From NCBI GenBank assembly GCA_963931925.1, contig OZ007570.1:41065687-41129686 (forward strand): a DNA stretch of 64,000 nt, read 5' to 3'. This DNA is from Onchidella celtica (Eukaryota; Mollusca; Gastropoda; Systellommatophora; Onchidiidae). The position numbers and the translations under genes are program-made. The notes beneath the pieces were generated by a model, which was not told the origin of the DNA, did not search any database, and was given only the letters and a program-made list of their open reading frames with translations. Below, piece after piece: positions 13,191 to 24,079 of the stretch; the stretch's first letter is position 1, and each line of letters begins with the position of its first letter.

Positions 13191-16100
13191 TCACCCTGGA
13201 TCAGGGTATAGGCCACCAACAAACACTTTCCATCCCTCTCTATCATGGGCCAGCCTCTTTACATTATTCCAAGTCTTTCCGCTTCGTTGCACATCATTTT
13301 CTCTGGCCCTTCTCCACGTTCCGCGCGGCCTTCCTCTTGATCTCTTGCCCTGGGGATTCCAATCCAATACCTTCTTCGTGATGCTGTTTCCTGGCCTCCT
13401 GAGAGTGTGGCCGATCCATCTCCATCGCCTCCTACCAATTTCCTCTCTGACTGGGCTCTGTCTTGTTCTTTTCCATACAATTTCATTGCTGACCTTGTCT
13501 GTCCATCTGATCTTAAGTAGCTTCCTCAAACATCTGTTGATGAAAACTTGGATTCTCTTTATGCAGGCCTGAGACGCATTCCAAGTCTCACACCCATACA
13601 ACAGGACTGACTTCACGTTCGAGTTGAATATCCTCAGCTTTGTTTTTAGAGATATATCCTTGGTTCTCCAAATCTTGCTCAAGGACGTGAAAGCTGCCTG
13701 TGCCTTTCCAATTCGTGCTTTGACTTCTGCCTCTGTTCCTCCCTTATTGTCAATGATACTACCAAGATAGCAGAAGGACTCTACATCTTCCAGTGGTTGA
13801 TCTCCTACTCTGACTTGTGCGCTTGGGGGTGCAACAATTTTTAGGACCTTCGACTTCGCAGGATGTATCCTCAATCCAATAGATTCTGAAATTTTGTTTA
13901 GAGCTGTAGTCTTTGCTTGCATCTGGTCGTGTGTGTGTGACAATAGTGCCAAGTCATCTGCAAAATCTAGATCGTCCAGCTGTGTCCATGGGGTCCATTG
14001 TATGCCATTTCTTCCTCCACTGGTGGTTTCTTTCATAAGCCAATCAATCACCAGGACAAACAGAAATGGGGACAGCAAACAACCCTGCCTAACACCAGTC
14101 TTGATATCAAAGCTGTCAGTAAGCTCGCCATCGTGTACGACTCTGCAACTTGTCCCCTCGTACATGCTCTTGATAAGGTTCACCATCTTCTCTGGGATTC
14201 CATAATGTCTCAATATTCTCCACAGTGTTTCTCTATCGATGCTATCAAAGGCCTTCTCGTAGTCAAGGAAGTTCACTATCAGTTGGGAGTTCCACTCTAG
14301 CGACTGCTCTACTATGATTCTCAGCGTGGCGATCTGGTCGGTGGTTGATCGATTACTCCTGAAACCAGCTTGCTCCTCACGAAGTTTTGGGTCTGTTGCA
14401 TTCTGTATTCGCTTGAGAATAATCCGGTTGAAAACCTTTCCTGGGATGGAGAGAAGTGTAATTCCTCTGTAGTTACTACAATTGCTGAGGTCCCCTTTTT
14501 TTGGAAGCTTCACGAGGAGTCCTTCCTTCCAGTCCTTTGGAAACTTGCCTCCGATCCAAATCCTCGAGAATAGTGAGTGCAGACCCTCTGCAGCCCCAGC
14601 AGCATCTGCCTTCAGCGCCTCTGGTGGGATCTGATCTGGTCCAGCTGCCTTGCCTCGATTTAACTGCTTTATGGCATCATTAATCTCTGCTTTAGTCGGA
14701 GGGTCGCAACTGATCGGTAAATCATTTCTTGCGGGTAGAATGCCGGGTGGGTTGCTTGGTGGAGGTCTGTTCAAGAGGCTGTTAAAATGTTCTATCCATC
14801 TTTTTGCCTGAGCTTCCTTTCCAAAAATAGCCTTCCTGTTGTAATCCTTGACAGGAACTTCAGGTTTTCCATATTTTCCAGCAAGAGTCTTTGTAGTCTG
14901 GTAGAGGATCCTCATGTGTCCTCCTGTTGCTGCCTTCTCTGCTTTCTCTGCTAACATTCCTATGAACTCCTCTTTGTCTTTTTTAATTGATTTTTTGACC
15001 TCTTTAGCTGATGCTCGGTACTCTTCCTGGTTACCAACTCTTGAGCTTCTTGTACGACTTGCATTTACCTGTTCTTTTAGGTCTCTTCTTATCCTTATCA
15101 AGTCCAGTGATTTTTGACTGATCCATTCCTTGTGATCCACTTTCTTTTCCCCAAGAACATCCTGACATGTCGATGTAAGTACTCCTTTTACCTTAGCCCA
15201 GTGAGTCTCCAAATCTACTGTCTCTTCGAGGTCAACAAGGGGTTTGAATCTATTCCTCAGTGTCAGCTGGAACTCTTCCTTCTTGTCTCCATCCAGAAGG
15301 CTCACTTGAAACTTTCTCCTCTTTGTTCCTGCTCTGGTACCTTGTTTCTTGAGGCGGAGTTTGAGTCTTGCCAGCAGCATGTGATGGTCAGATCCAACAT
15401 CAGCTACTCTCTGTACTATGACATCCTCCAGTGAGCGTCTGAATCGTCGGGTGATGCAAAAGTGGTCAATCTGGTTTTCAGTTACTCCATCCGGTGAAAT
15501 CCAAGTGGCCTTATGGATCCTCTTGTGTGGGAATACTGAACCTCCAATCACATAGCTGTTAAATGCGCAGAAACTTGCAAACCGTTCTCCATTCTCATTC
15601 ATTTGTCCCAAACCATTGCACCCCATAATGTCCTCATACCCTGTATTGTCCTGTCCTATCTTGGCATTGGCGTCTCCCATTATAATGTTCACATCTTTTC
15701 TTGGCAATGTGTCAACTATTTCCTGAAGCTGGTTGTAGAAATCGTCCTTGTCCTCATCGGTTGCTTCATTTGTTGGGGCGTATATCTGCACAATGTTCAT
15801 GTTGATGTTCTTGTTCTTTGTAGTAAATGATGCCAATATAATTCTCCTTCCGTAGGGTTCCCATCCCCTCAGTGACCTCTGGGCGTGCTTGCTCAAGATG
15901 ATCGCTACTCCTTCTGTATGCTTTTTGTCCTCCCTTCCAGAATACAAAATCTTTTCCCCAGAATTAAGTTGTTTCAGTCCGGACTGTATCCAGCGGGTCT
16001 CGCTAACTCCAAGTATGTGCAGTCTGTATCGCCTCATCTCCATTGTAACCTGGGCACTCTTTCCTGCTTCATACATGGAGCGGACATTCCACGACGCAAT

Positions 16101-16208
16101 CCGGAGTGGCTTGTTTGATGAAGGAGCAGTCAGGCCAGTGGAGTCCTTTCGGCTTTGTCCATTGTCCTTCATTGAATCTACAGGTGCAGATGCTCCCCCT
16201 TCTCCCAA
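13191..16208 (-). CDS. LINE endonuclease-reverse transcriptase, intact 1005-aa ORF
   Basis: This is the retrotransposition enzyme: it nicks target DNA and reverse-transcribes the element RNA from the nick. Residues about 35-280 form the exonuclease/endonuclease/phosphatase domain: SWNVRSM (39-45), SETRW (69-73), YAPTNE (143-148), GDANAKIG (178-185) and the catalytic SDHH (273-276). Residues about 560-810 are the reverse transcriptase, with VKLPKKGD, NYRGITLL, the catalytic Asp in FLDYEKAFD (Asp649), GVRQGCLLSPFLF and the FADD box (749-752). The C-terminal region has YLGSII, LLYGCETW, then a basic segment RRRWRWIGH. No stop or frameshift interrupts it. The start chosen is the first Met of the open frame; residues 1-30 are poorly conserved in type, so an internal start cannot be excluded. 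RTE assignment is from architecture; clade-level placement needs a tree. Confidence 0.9.
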   Translation of the reverse strand: MGEGGASAPVDSMKDNGQSRKDSTGLTAPSSNKPLRIASWNVRSMYEAGKSAQVTMEMRRYRLHILGVSETRWIQSGLKQLNSGEKILYSGREDKKHTEGVAIILSKHAQRSLRGWEPYGRRIILASFTTKNKNINMNIVQIYAPTNEATDEDKDDFYNQLQEIVDTLPRKDVNIIMGDANAKIGQDNTGYEDIMGCNGLGQMNENGERFASFCAFNSYVIGGSVFPHKRIHKATWISPDGVTENQIDHFCITRRFRRSLEDVIVQRVADVGSDHHMLLARLKLRLKKQGTRAGTKRRKFQVSLLDGDKKEEFQLTLRNRFKPLVDLEETVDLETHWAKVKGVLTSTCQDVLGEKKVDHKEWISQKSLDLIRIRRDLKEQVNASRTRSSRVGNQEEYRASAKEVKKSIKKDKEEFIGMLAEKAEKAATGGHMRILYQTTKTLAGKYGKPEVPVKDYNRKAIFGKEAQAKRWIEHFNSLLNRPPPSNPPGILPARNDLPISCDPPTKAEINDAIKQLNRGKAAGPDQIPPEALKADAAGAAEGLHSLFSRIWIGGKFPKDWKEGLLVKLPKKGDLSNCSNYRGITLLSIPGKVFNRIILKRIQNATDPKLREEQAGFRSNRSTTDQIATLRIIVEQSLEWNSQLIVNFLDYEKAFDSIDRETLWRILRHYGIPEKMVNLIKSMYEGTSCRVVHDGELTDSFDIKTGVRQGCLLSPFLFVLVIDWLMKETTSGGRNGIQWTPWTQLDDLDFADDLALLSHTHDQMQAKTTALNKISESIGLRIHPAKSKVLKIVAPPSAQVRVGDQPLEDVESFCYLGSIIDNKGGTEAEVKARIGKAQAAFTSLSKIWRTKDISLKTKLRIFNSNVKSVLLYGCETWNASQACIKRIQVFINRCLRKLLKIRWTDKVSNEIVWKRTRQSPVREEIGRRRWRWIGHTLRRPGNSITKKVLDWNPQGKRSRGRPRGTWRRARENDVQRSGKTWNNVKRLAHDREGWKVFVGGLYPDPG

Positions 16209-16395
16209 GATAAAAGACTGATTTAAAGTATTTGCTTGTGTTTCTGTAACTGGTTTATTTTTACAGGGTGGGTAGTTGGCCCACCGCCAACTGGCTCTTC
16301 TCGGGAGACCAGGACCTTTGCACCTTTAGTCGCCTCTTACGACACGCAGTATCACGTCAGATGTATTCTTTGCTGTCCCCGCATCTGCACGGGCG
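16209..16395 (-). other. LINE 5' UTR with a possible H-type pseudoknot
   Basis: On the - strand this leader includes GTCGTAAGAGGCGACT and, closer to the ORF, a hairpin AGTTGGC/GCCAACT (complement of 16274-16292). Its 5-base loop GGTGG can pair with CCACC located two bases downstream (complement of 16267-16271). This could fold as a pseudoknot about 57 bases before the start codon. The folding is inferred from complementarity only. Confidence 0.5.
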
Positions 16396-16406
16396 AAGGC
16401 CTCAGT

Positions 16407-19400
16407 AGATATAAGTAAAACATTTCAACATGGCTGAAGAAAACCTAGGGACAATTTTCATACTGAATCTAAACAGTCTGGTCAATCCAACTTAGTAGTT
16501 CAATGCCATAATCAGAAAATTAGCTTAATCTTTTGGGCTATAACAAGAAGAAGATTGTCTGTTTGTTGCTTTAATGGCAGATTGATTACAGTCAGATAAA
16601 TTGAGGATGTGTGGTATAGTCTTGATGTCACAAAAAAGCCTCTCTTTTTTTTGTTGCAAGTTTTTTTTGTTTTTTTTTCATCAGATAAGACTTTTTATTA
16701 ACATCTTAGCAGTAAACAGAAAATTAAATAAACCTGCAGATTTAGGACTGCTAGATATTAGAGTTTCAATATGTCACTGTGACATCTGAATAATCTGAAA
16801 CACAATGTTTTTCTTTTTCAAAATCCAATATACCAGACCCCTGGCACTTTATACATGTACATGTATTGACAAACTCCCTCAAGATGATTCACTGCCTTTT
16901 GTCCCATTTTTCTGGTACTGATTCATTTTATGGCTTTAGTAAGTGGTGAAAATGAGGGTAAAAATGTTATCCTAATGTGTAATACCAACACTTGATTTTT
17001 CAAAACCTCCATAGGTCTAAGAATCTATGCAAAATAAGTCCAAACTGGAGAGTTTCACTCTCAGGCCGATTTTCCTCGGCTCAGTTTTTTTTTCCCCCTT
17101 AATGATACTACTGCAGTATACATAATAATGCTCATGAGGAGCAACAGTAGTCCCTATCTGGCCATCACTTGCCTCCACAAGTACCGTCTATAATCTTTCT
17201 TTCCATATTCCGGAAAACCGATATTTTTTTTAAAATCAAAAATGCCCTGGAGTCTCCAATATGGCAATAGATGTCTAACCCAGGTAAGCAGATGGTCTCT
17301 ATCCCACCTTCACTCCCCCGCTCGCACTGGGTTATGCCACACATCTCCAGTGGACATCAAAGTGAGTAGTCTGCCACTTTCCTAGACATGCCGGCGCTGT
17401 CTAGACTGAATCCGAAAACAACTGAATGTGCATTGCAGCAGCCGTGTGGGTCCCTTCTACGTTAGTTCCTACCCAAAGCTCCCTACCCCTGACCGAGTGG
17501 GCACTGTCCCACGCTCCTCAAAGAAAAATATATACACTGTATCAGCCAAGCGGCACTATGAAAAAGCATAATCAGTCATTTCCGATCTGCAGATTTTTTT
17601 TTCTTTCCTTTTTTTCCCCAGAAACGGAGATTTCAAAGGAACAGGGGGAGGGCAAGTTTTATCACAAAAATGGGGAGACTTGGGAAGTCTAAAAGTATAG
17701 TATTTCTTCCAAGTCTGGGTATAGTATAAGTTATACATGTATTTCTTCCAGGCCTCCAGTTCACCATTTGTTACAAGTACACAAAATTTTATACTTTGTA
17801 TCAGTATCTGCATCTGTTTTATGTCACAATTGAATTTAGATGAGTGAATTAAAATTTTACACAATTTATGATTAATTATGAGTGAAATTAGTTTTGCTAC
17901 TGCTACCTGTTTACATGTATATTTTTTTTTAATGCCAATGGGTTAACATTTACAAAATATATGGGAAAATGTATATATTTAAAAAAACAACAGGCCTTGC
18001 AGTTACAAAACTAATTTAAGTTTTTAAGTCCCCAAGAATTTTTCCACGTTTGCCAATACAGTTAGAAAATAGTGGGGGAGATGAATGAAGACTAACTGCA
18101 GCAACATTTATGATTAAAAAGTCGACTGTCTTTCTTCCCGAAACAAAATAACCTAGCATTTTTGTACACCAATACATCACAGATTGGCATACATGTAAAT
18201 GTGACCAACAGAAGAACCGATATACCAGTGATTGGCACACTCATAATAAATTATGTAAAATTTTAATTCTCTGCTTGGGTCATGCTCTTTCCTGGTAGGA
18301 AGTTGATCAGTGCCTGTGTACAGATCAAGTTCCAATAAATTGCTAGAAAATTTGTCTGGTCTATTTCTTACTAATGTGACCCTGCAATCAGAGAATTCCA
18401 ATGAGAAATACAAAATGGGCTGGAAATAATTGGTAGATATTGATATTGGCTGCTGTGCTGAAATGCAGTGAGGATTATTTTTGTTTTAATCACGACGCTG
18501 AGTTGTGGCCATAATGGTTAACATAAAATGGATGAAAACAGCAAACTGTGTATGCGACCAAAATTAAATTTTAAAAGAGAGAGGAAACAATTTTGTACAT
18601 GCTTTTTGTAATTGCTTGTTTTACAACTACTAAGTGGGGATCAAAATAATTGGAATGTGTGACACACTGAAGCTGTTGATGCTTTTGATCAATAATGTAG
18701 CTTGTAGTTGTGGAAATCGGTGTATACAATTTGCGCAGCAGACATACACAGTTTGCCACGTTAAGTACGTGTATCTTGACTTATACTGTAGACCGTTTGC
18801 AGATTGATGCGGTTGTCTTAAGCTGTTCATCCGTATAATGAATTCAAGGGCTCTACTGGTCTTATCGGGCAGAGAAAGAAAGAAAAACATGATTTCGATG
18901 TACATGTAGAAAAAAATCGAGAATCAGAAAATTTCACTCTACATAAATGGTTTGCAATTTTCGCAGATAGTGTGTATCAGAATGATTTTAAGGCCTACCA
19001 TTCTTTTCCCTTACGTGGTATCTCTTGCCTAAATACCCTAGTTTTAATAATCTGAGATTTGGTAATGTGCAATATCTACCACTGCATACATCCCATGTAT
19101 CCTGCCAACTGATCAGTCACTGGTTGAAACAAAATTTAAATTAATTACATGTACCCAATTCCTTCTGATTTCACATTCAGCATTACAGTACAGAACCAGT
19201 AATGGCTGTACAGAACAGAAAGAGTCATCTGGTCCAGTAACACAGTTCTGTGATTGGATGAATATATATAAGCCTATTAGTGAGGGCTCATCCAGACTCA
19301 AGATTTTGTTTTTATGCAAGTGAATTGTTTACAGATAAATCTATAAATTGAAATAGTGTTCATTTATCTGTATTGCATTTTCAGGACAAGATTAAGCCAC

Positions 19401-21393
19401 TTGAGAATTGCTTACATAATTAATGCAACTAGCTTTTGTCATTTCTATGCTTGTAATTGTATCAGCTAACATACATGTATTTTGATTTTTTAATCTGTGC
19501 ACTTGCTCAAATAAAGGTGTCCATACCATGTGTTCGTTCATTCAGAAATAATTTATGTTCCTTTTACCTTACTGAATGAATGTTGTATCTTGACTGTCAG
19601 GTAGATTAGATCATGAATGACTGGGATTTTAGAAAATTGTATGGTGTTTTCACAGCTTGTGAGGAGAGTCATCATTTCGTATCTTGACAGTATTGGGTAG
19701 AAATGAATGACATGTTTTAGTTTAGAAAACTGTAAGGTGTTTCTGTTGTTTTTTCAGGAGAGGCAGTGATAATTTTGTATTGATTGACAGTATTAGGTAC
19801 ATTGGATCATGAATGACTGAGGTTTTAGAAAATTGTATGGTGTTTTCATAGCTTTTGAGAGAGGCATCGATTCAGATTTTTAAGATTTAAATGGATGATT
19901 TATAAGCTGTAACATGCTATTGCCACAATTATGAGCTGGAAGCTAAGAAAAGTATACCATGTTAAATTATTATCTGGCACAGCTGTAAATTATATGAAAG
20001 GCAATCACTAATCAGTACTTGCTTCAATAACTTTGAAGCCATGAAATGTTCCCATCCCACTGTTGTCCACGTCTACCTTCTCACAAACTATTATGTTTCA
20101 AACAGAAAAACAAAAACTAAAAACAAAACTGCACAAACTAAAAACAAATAATTTGAGCAGTTTTTATTCTGTCCAAAACAACAAATTATTGGCAAACAAT
20201 GAAATTTTTGTTTTATTTTAAACACAGTAGGCCTATTTAGTAAACTAACTGTTGCTTGTAATATTTGTATCCATCTTGACATCAGATTAGTAGAAAAATA
20301 GCATTAGTAAAGTGTTTCATTTTCTTCCTTTAAGTATACATGTATTTTTTTTTCAAATTTGGTCCCTTGAGCTGAAAGAATGAATGTCTAAGTTTTGGTG
20401 CAGCTGAGAAAAAAAATTATCAATTAGAATACTGCCAAAATTTTGCTCTGAGATAAATTGCTCTTCTGTTTGGTGAAAATGCAATTGTGAATATTGTTTA
20501 CGTAAAATTTAAAGTAGGTAAAAACGATACAAAAAAATAGTGTAGCCACATATAAAAAACAAATTCTCAAATGTACATGTGTATAAAATACCACAGAATT
20601 TTATCCCCCCAAAAAAGACAGAAAAATTATCTACGTGTTTTGTTTAAAATTTCTTTGTTGTTTTGTGTTGCTTTTCAAACATGATTTCTTCAGCTTTTCT
20701 TTTTTTCTTTTTTTTTTGCAAACTTGTGATTTCACTGGCTTCATCACGCTTTCAGCCCATAGTGAGCTGTTCAATGAGTAGTTTTAGTTTGGGCATTTTT
20801 AATTGTTTTGCTCCAGTCTACCCATAACTTGAGCAATGTTCACTCAATGCTCATGGAGTTGGAGCTCTGAATGTCATGATTTCATTTACAGCTGCATCAC
20901 GCCCACTTTGTTTGGAGTCCAATAAAAGTGACATGTCACAAACATGATAATTTATGATTTTATTTTTGATGGGTGCCATATTTTTTTAATTTAACAATAA
21001 CACACTGTGTGTTTAATATGACTAAATTTGTTTACTCATTTCATAGATCTCTATATAATGTTTCTGATGTAACAGGAGAGAACTTTTTATATTTTATTTG
21101 CCTGGAATTAGGGAAAGATTTTGTCAGACCCCCATGACCCATACAACATCCTCATGATCCGATGTGTGAAACTGCGGAGACCTTGTTCTTAGGAATCTGC
21201 TGGAAGATTTTTTGAAACCATTCAGAACAAAACTGAAACATTGTGGAAACCCTGTGCAGTGCATATGGGCAAAACTACAGCAAGTTTGTGGAAATTGGCA
21301 CTGAAGGAGGTTTTATGATTGATGCAAGTTGTAGGAGAGTAATCCAAACTACTTAACATATTTAGCACAAACCAAAAATAAATGTGGACAATG
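16407..21393. other. Intergenic DNA, no gene recognised
   Basis: AT-rich sequence with poly-T tracts (16640-16680, 20700) and palindromic ACATGTACATGT-type words. There are no ORFs resembling known proteins. The only clear structure is the tandem repeat at 19584-19873. Confidence 0.6.
19584..19873. repeat. Diverged tandem repeat, three units of about 95-98 bp
   Basis: Units begin at 19584, 19679 and 19777. Each has GTAT...TGAC, then a stretch with GAATGA, TTTAGAAAA(T/C)TGTA(T/A)GGTGTTT and an AGGAGAG-like end. Units 1 and 3 are closest, sharing GGATCATGAATGACTG-like text. Confidence 0.75.
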
Positions 21394-21398
21394 ATCAG

Positions 21399-22547
21399 TG
21401 TCACGACTGGAGTGAGCGGGATTCAAGGATTACGGGGGCATGGAAGTGTAGGATTGACTCACGGGATAGTGAGGCTGCTCACCTATATTGACTTCTGTTA
21501 GTTAACGTTGAAGCGTGCATGTTGTGAGTGAAATTGAGGCATAGTAGAGGCAAAATCTGAATAGTCAGATCACTGCAAGTTAAGAGGTCCCAGGGGACAG
21601 ACGTGAGATCAGAGCAGTCGGGAGATTGTTGTGTGTTTTCCAGTGATGTCTGGTAGGTTGAACTGTGATTGATAATTATGATGATTGATGTACTAGATTC
21701 TCCTATGACCATGATGTAAATAAGTTATATGTGAGGACTGTGAAAGTCATTGATTACTGTGTATAGAGATGTGCGCAATGAGCGATAGATGTAAGTTAGG
21801 ATCATGGATTCGTAGCGAGTCTGAGTACAGTGTGACACGGTGGAGGTGTGTTACCGTAAGATGTGTGGTGAGTGAAATGTGGACTATGGTGTGTACGCTT
21901 GATAGTTCGTAATGAGTGGTGAAGTGGATAGTAATTGTATGGTGTTATAGAAATGTAATGTTATTCTTGTAGGTGCCGGGGTCGGGCAGAGACGCCACCC
22001 GCGGTGAGCGGACTTGGGCCGGGGTTGGGCAGAAGGCTACCCACAGGCCGCCTGAGTGAAGCTGTCGCGCAGGACAGCGGGAGCACATGAGTCGTGGCAG
22101 TCTGGCCACAGACAGGGACGTTGTTATTGTCCTTATGGCTATTACGATGTTAATGTGCTATTACGATGTTAATGTGCCATTGAGAATATAATGTGCTATT
22201 GAAATAGTAATGTGCTGTTAAGACCTCGAGGGGAGATTGAGATACGGAGATTAGGTTGAGCAGGCGCCAATAAGAAGCCAGCAAGTAATATATATATAGA
22301 TGTGAGGCTGAGGCCAGAGCATATTTTAGAAAGTATTATCGGGTTGTGGACCCGTAGAGGAATGTATGTCGGAAGTGCTGACCATTGTATGGTATTTGAA
22401 TTGAATAATGTAATGCACGTATCTCTTTATCTTTATGTTTAATAAATGTGTGAGTCTGATGGGTTGTTCTGTTAAGTGTTATACGTGTTCGTTCGTGATT
22501 GTTGTCCTGTTATAATTATTACATCTCCCAGTCTGGGATTTGTGACA
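21399..22547 (+). mobile_element. Solo LTR (copy A) of the gypsy-like family, TSD ATCAG
   Basis: It begins TGTCACGACTGGAGTGAGCG and ends GGGATTTGTGACA, the same termini as the LTRs at 52151 and 57973. It is 1149 bases long and flanked by ATCAG at 21394-21398 and 22548-22552. No internal retroviral-type sequence is present, so LTR-LTR recombination probably removed it. It is the most diverged of the four LTRs here, hence the oldest copy. Confidence 0.92.
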
Positions 22548-22885
22548 ATCAGAATCATGCCTGACAAGTGCTGGTTTTCCAGAGCATCATACCCAAATGT
22601 ACCTAATGCAATACACCATCAATGATGATCACTATCTTTGGGAACTTTCTGGACATACACTATAGAAATAGAAAGCCATTTAAGAAGCAAATAATTCTTC
22701 CCCCTTGTGAATATTGTGTGTGGACTTTTTCACATTTTTTAGGCAATGAGACATTTGTGACTGACTAACTTGATGTAAAGGCAGTAGCCATTTATTATTA
22801 ACTGACCCCATTTCAATCATTTTCTTTGAGCAGTGAGAGTCCTCATAATGACTATTCTGTACATAACCAATGGTCAACAGTACCT

Positions 22886-24064
22886 TGTCACGAGTGGAGT
22901 GAGTGCAATTAAGGGGATTGCTACAGAGCGGGTGTAGAGTAAAATTAACGCACGTAGACAAGTAAGTTAAGCGTGCTGTTGTGAGTAGTGGGAGGGTCTG
23001 AATGAGGCGAAAGCGCTGTATTACTATCACTGCAAGTTAGAAGGTCCTACGGAACGGACCTGTGAATAAGAGCCCATCGGGCGGACATAAGGGGAGCAGT
23101 CGAGAAGACTAGTGAGAGAGTCTTTCCAGTGATGACTGGTACGTAGAATGTTGATTGATTATTATGATTGATGTATTATATTATATTCGTCTATTACCAT
23201 GATGTAAATAAGTATATGTGAGGAATGTGGAAGTCCTTGATATTGGATATAGCAATGTGCGCCATGAGCGATAGATGAAAGTGAGTTCATGGATTTGTAG
23301 CGCGAGTGAGTAGTGTGTACTCCGATGGAGGTGTGTTACCGTAAGATGTGTGGTGAGTGAAAGGTGAACTAGTGTGTGTACGCTTCATGGGTTGTAAGGA
23401 GAGGTGGAGTGAATAGAAATGGTAGGGTATTATACCAATGTAATGTTATTCTTGTAGGTGTCGAGGACGGGCCGCAGAGCCACCTCGATGAGCACAGTGG
23501 ATAGGCCAGCATAGGGCCGGAGGCCACACATAGGCCAGAAGTGAGGCTGTCAGTGCAGGACAGTAGAGGCACATAAAGTCGTGGCAGTCAGGCCACGGAC
23601 AGGGACGTAGATGTGAGCGTGAATGTGATAATGCACTATTGCCATGTTGAGGGGAGAATGTACTATTGAAATGATAATGTCTATTGAAATGATAATGTGT
23701 TATTGCCCTGCTGAGGTGCTAGGGGAATGCTAAGGTGTATGACAATAGGAAGGTGATATTGAGGGACTGCGGTGCCAGTGAATTATTAATGTGCTATTAA
23801 GACCCTGAGGGGAGAGGCTGAGGCCGAAGTGCCTTTAGGAGTAACTACCGGATTGTGGATCCGAGGGAGAGTGTGTGTGAGGATAAGGCCGTTGTACGGC
23901 AGTTGATTTCAATAATATAATGTATGTAATTGCGCTACTATCTGTATAATTATGTTTAATAAATGTGTGAGTCTGATGGATTGTTCTGTTAAGTGTTAAC
24001 TTGTTTGTTCGTGATTGTTGTCCTGTCATAACTTATTACATCTCCCAGTCTGGGATTTGTGACA
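22886..24064 (+). mobile_element. Solo LTR (copy B) of the same family, TSD TACCT
   Basis: This 1179-base LTR starts TGTCACGAGTGGAGTGAG and ends TCTGGGATTTGTGACA. It is flanked by TACCT at 22881-22885 and 24065-24069. It is closer in sequence to the full-length element's LTRs than copy A is. It lies 338 bases from copy A in the same orientation, but their different duplications show independent insertions. Confidence 0.93.
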
Positions 24065-24079
24065 TACCTAAGACCTTAA

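Larger units (their letters stand above)
13171..16395 (-). mobile_element. Full-length RTE-type LINE (non-LTR retrotransposon) with 11-bp TSD
   Basis: The 3225-base element is bounded by the 11-base direct repeat AAGGCCTCAGT at 13160-13170 and 16396-16406, the expected target-site duplication. On the - strand it has a 187-base 5' UTR, one long ORF, and only about 20 bases of 3' UTR ending in a short (ATG)n tail (complement of 13171-13183). A single endonuclease-RT ORF, a tiny 3' UTR and a microsatellite-like tail without poly(A) are hallmarks of the RTE clade (BovB relatives). The intact ORF plus clean duplication imply a recent, possibly mobile copy. Confidence 0.88.

Noticed and set aside
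13096-16221. Many + strand ORFs of 60-158 codons across the LINE
   Set aside because: They are antisense shadows of the 1005-codon LINE ORF and resemble no protein.
12889-17720. Possible large DNA element enclosing the LINE (similar 'tata..agacttccca' words at both sides)
   Set aside because: The inverted similarity is short and imperfect and no TSD could be defined.
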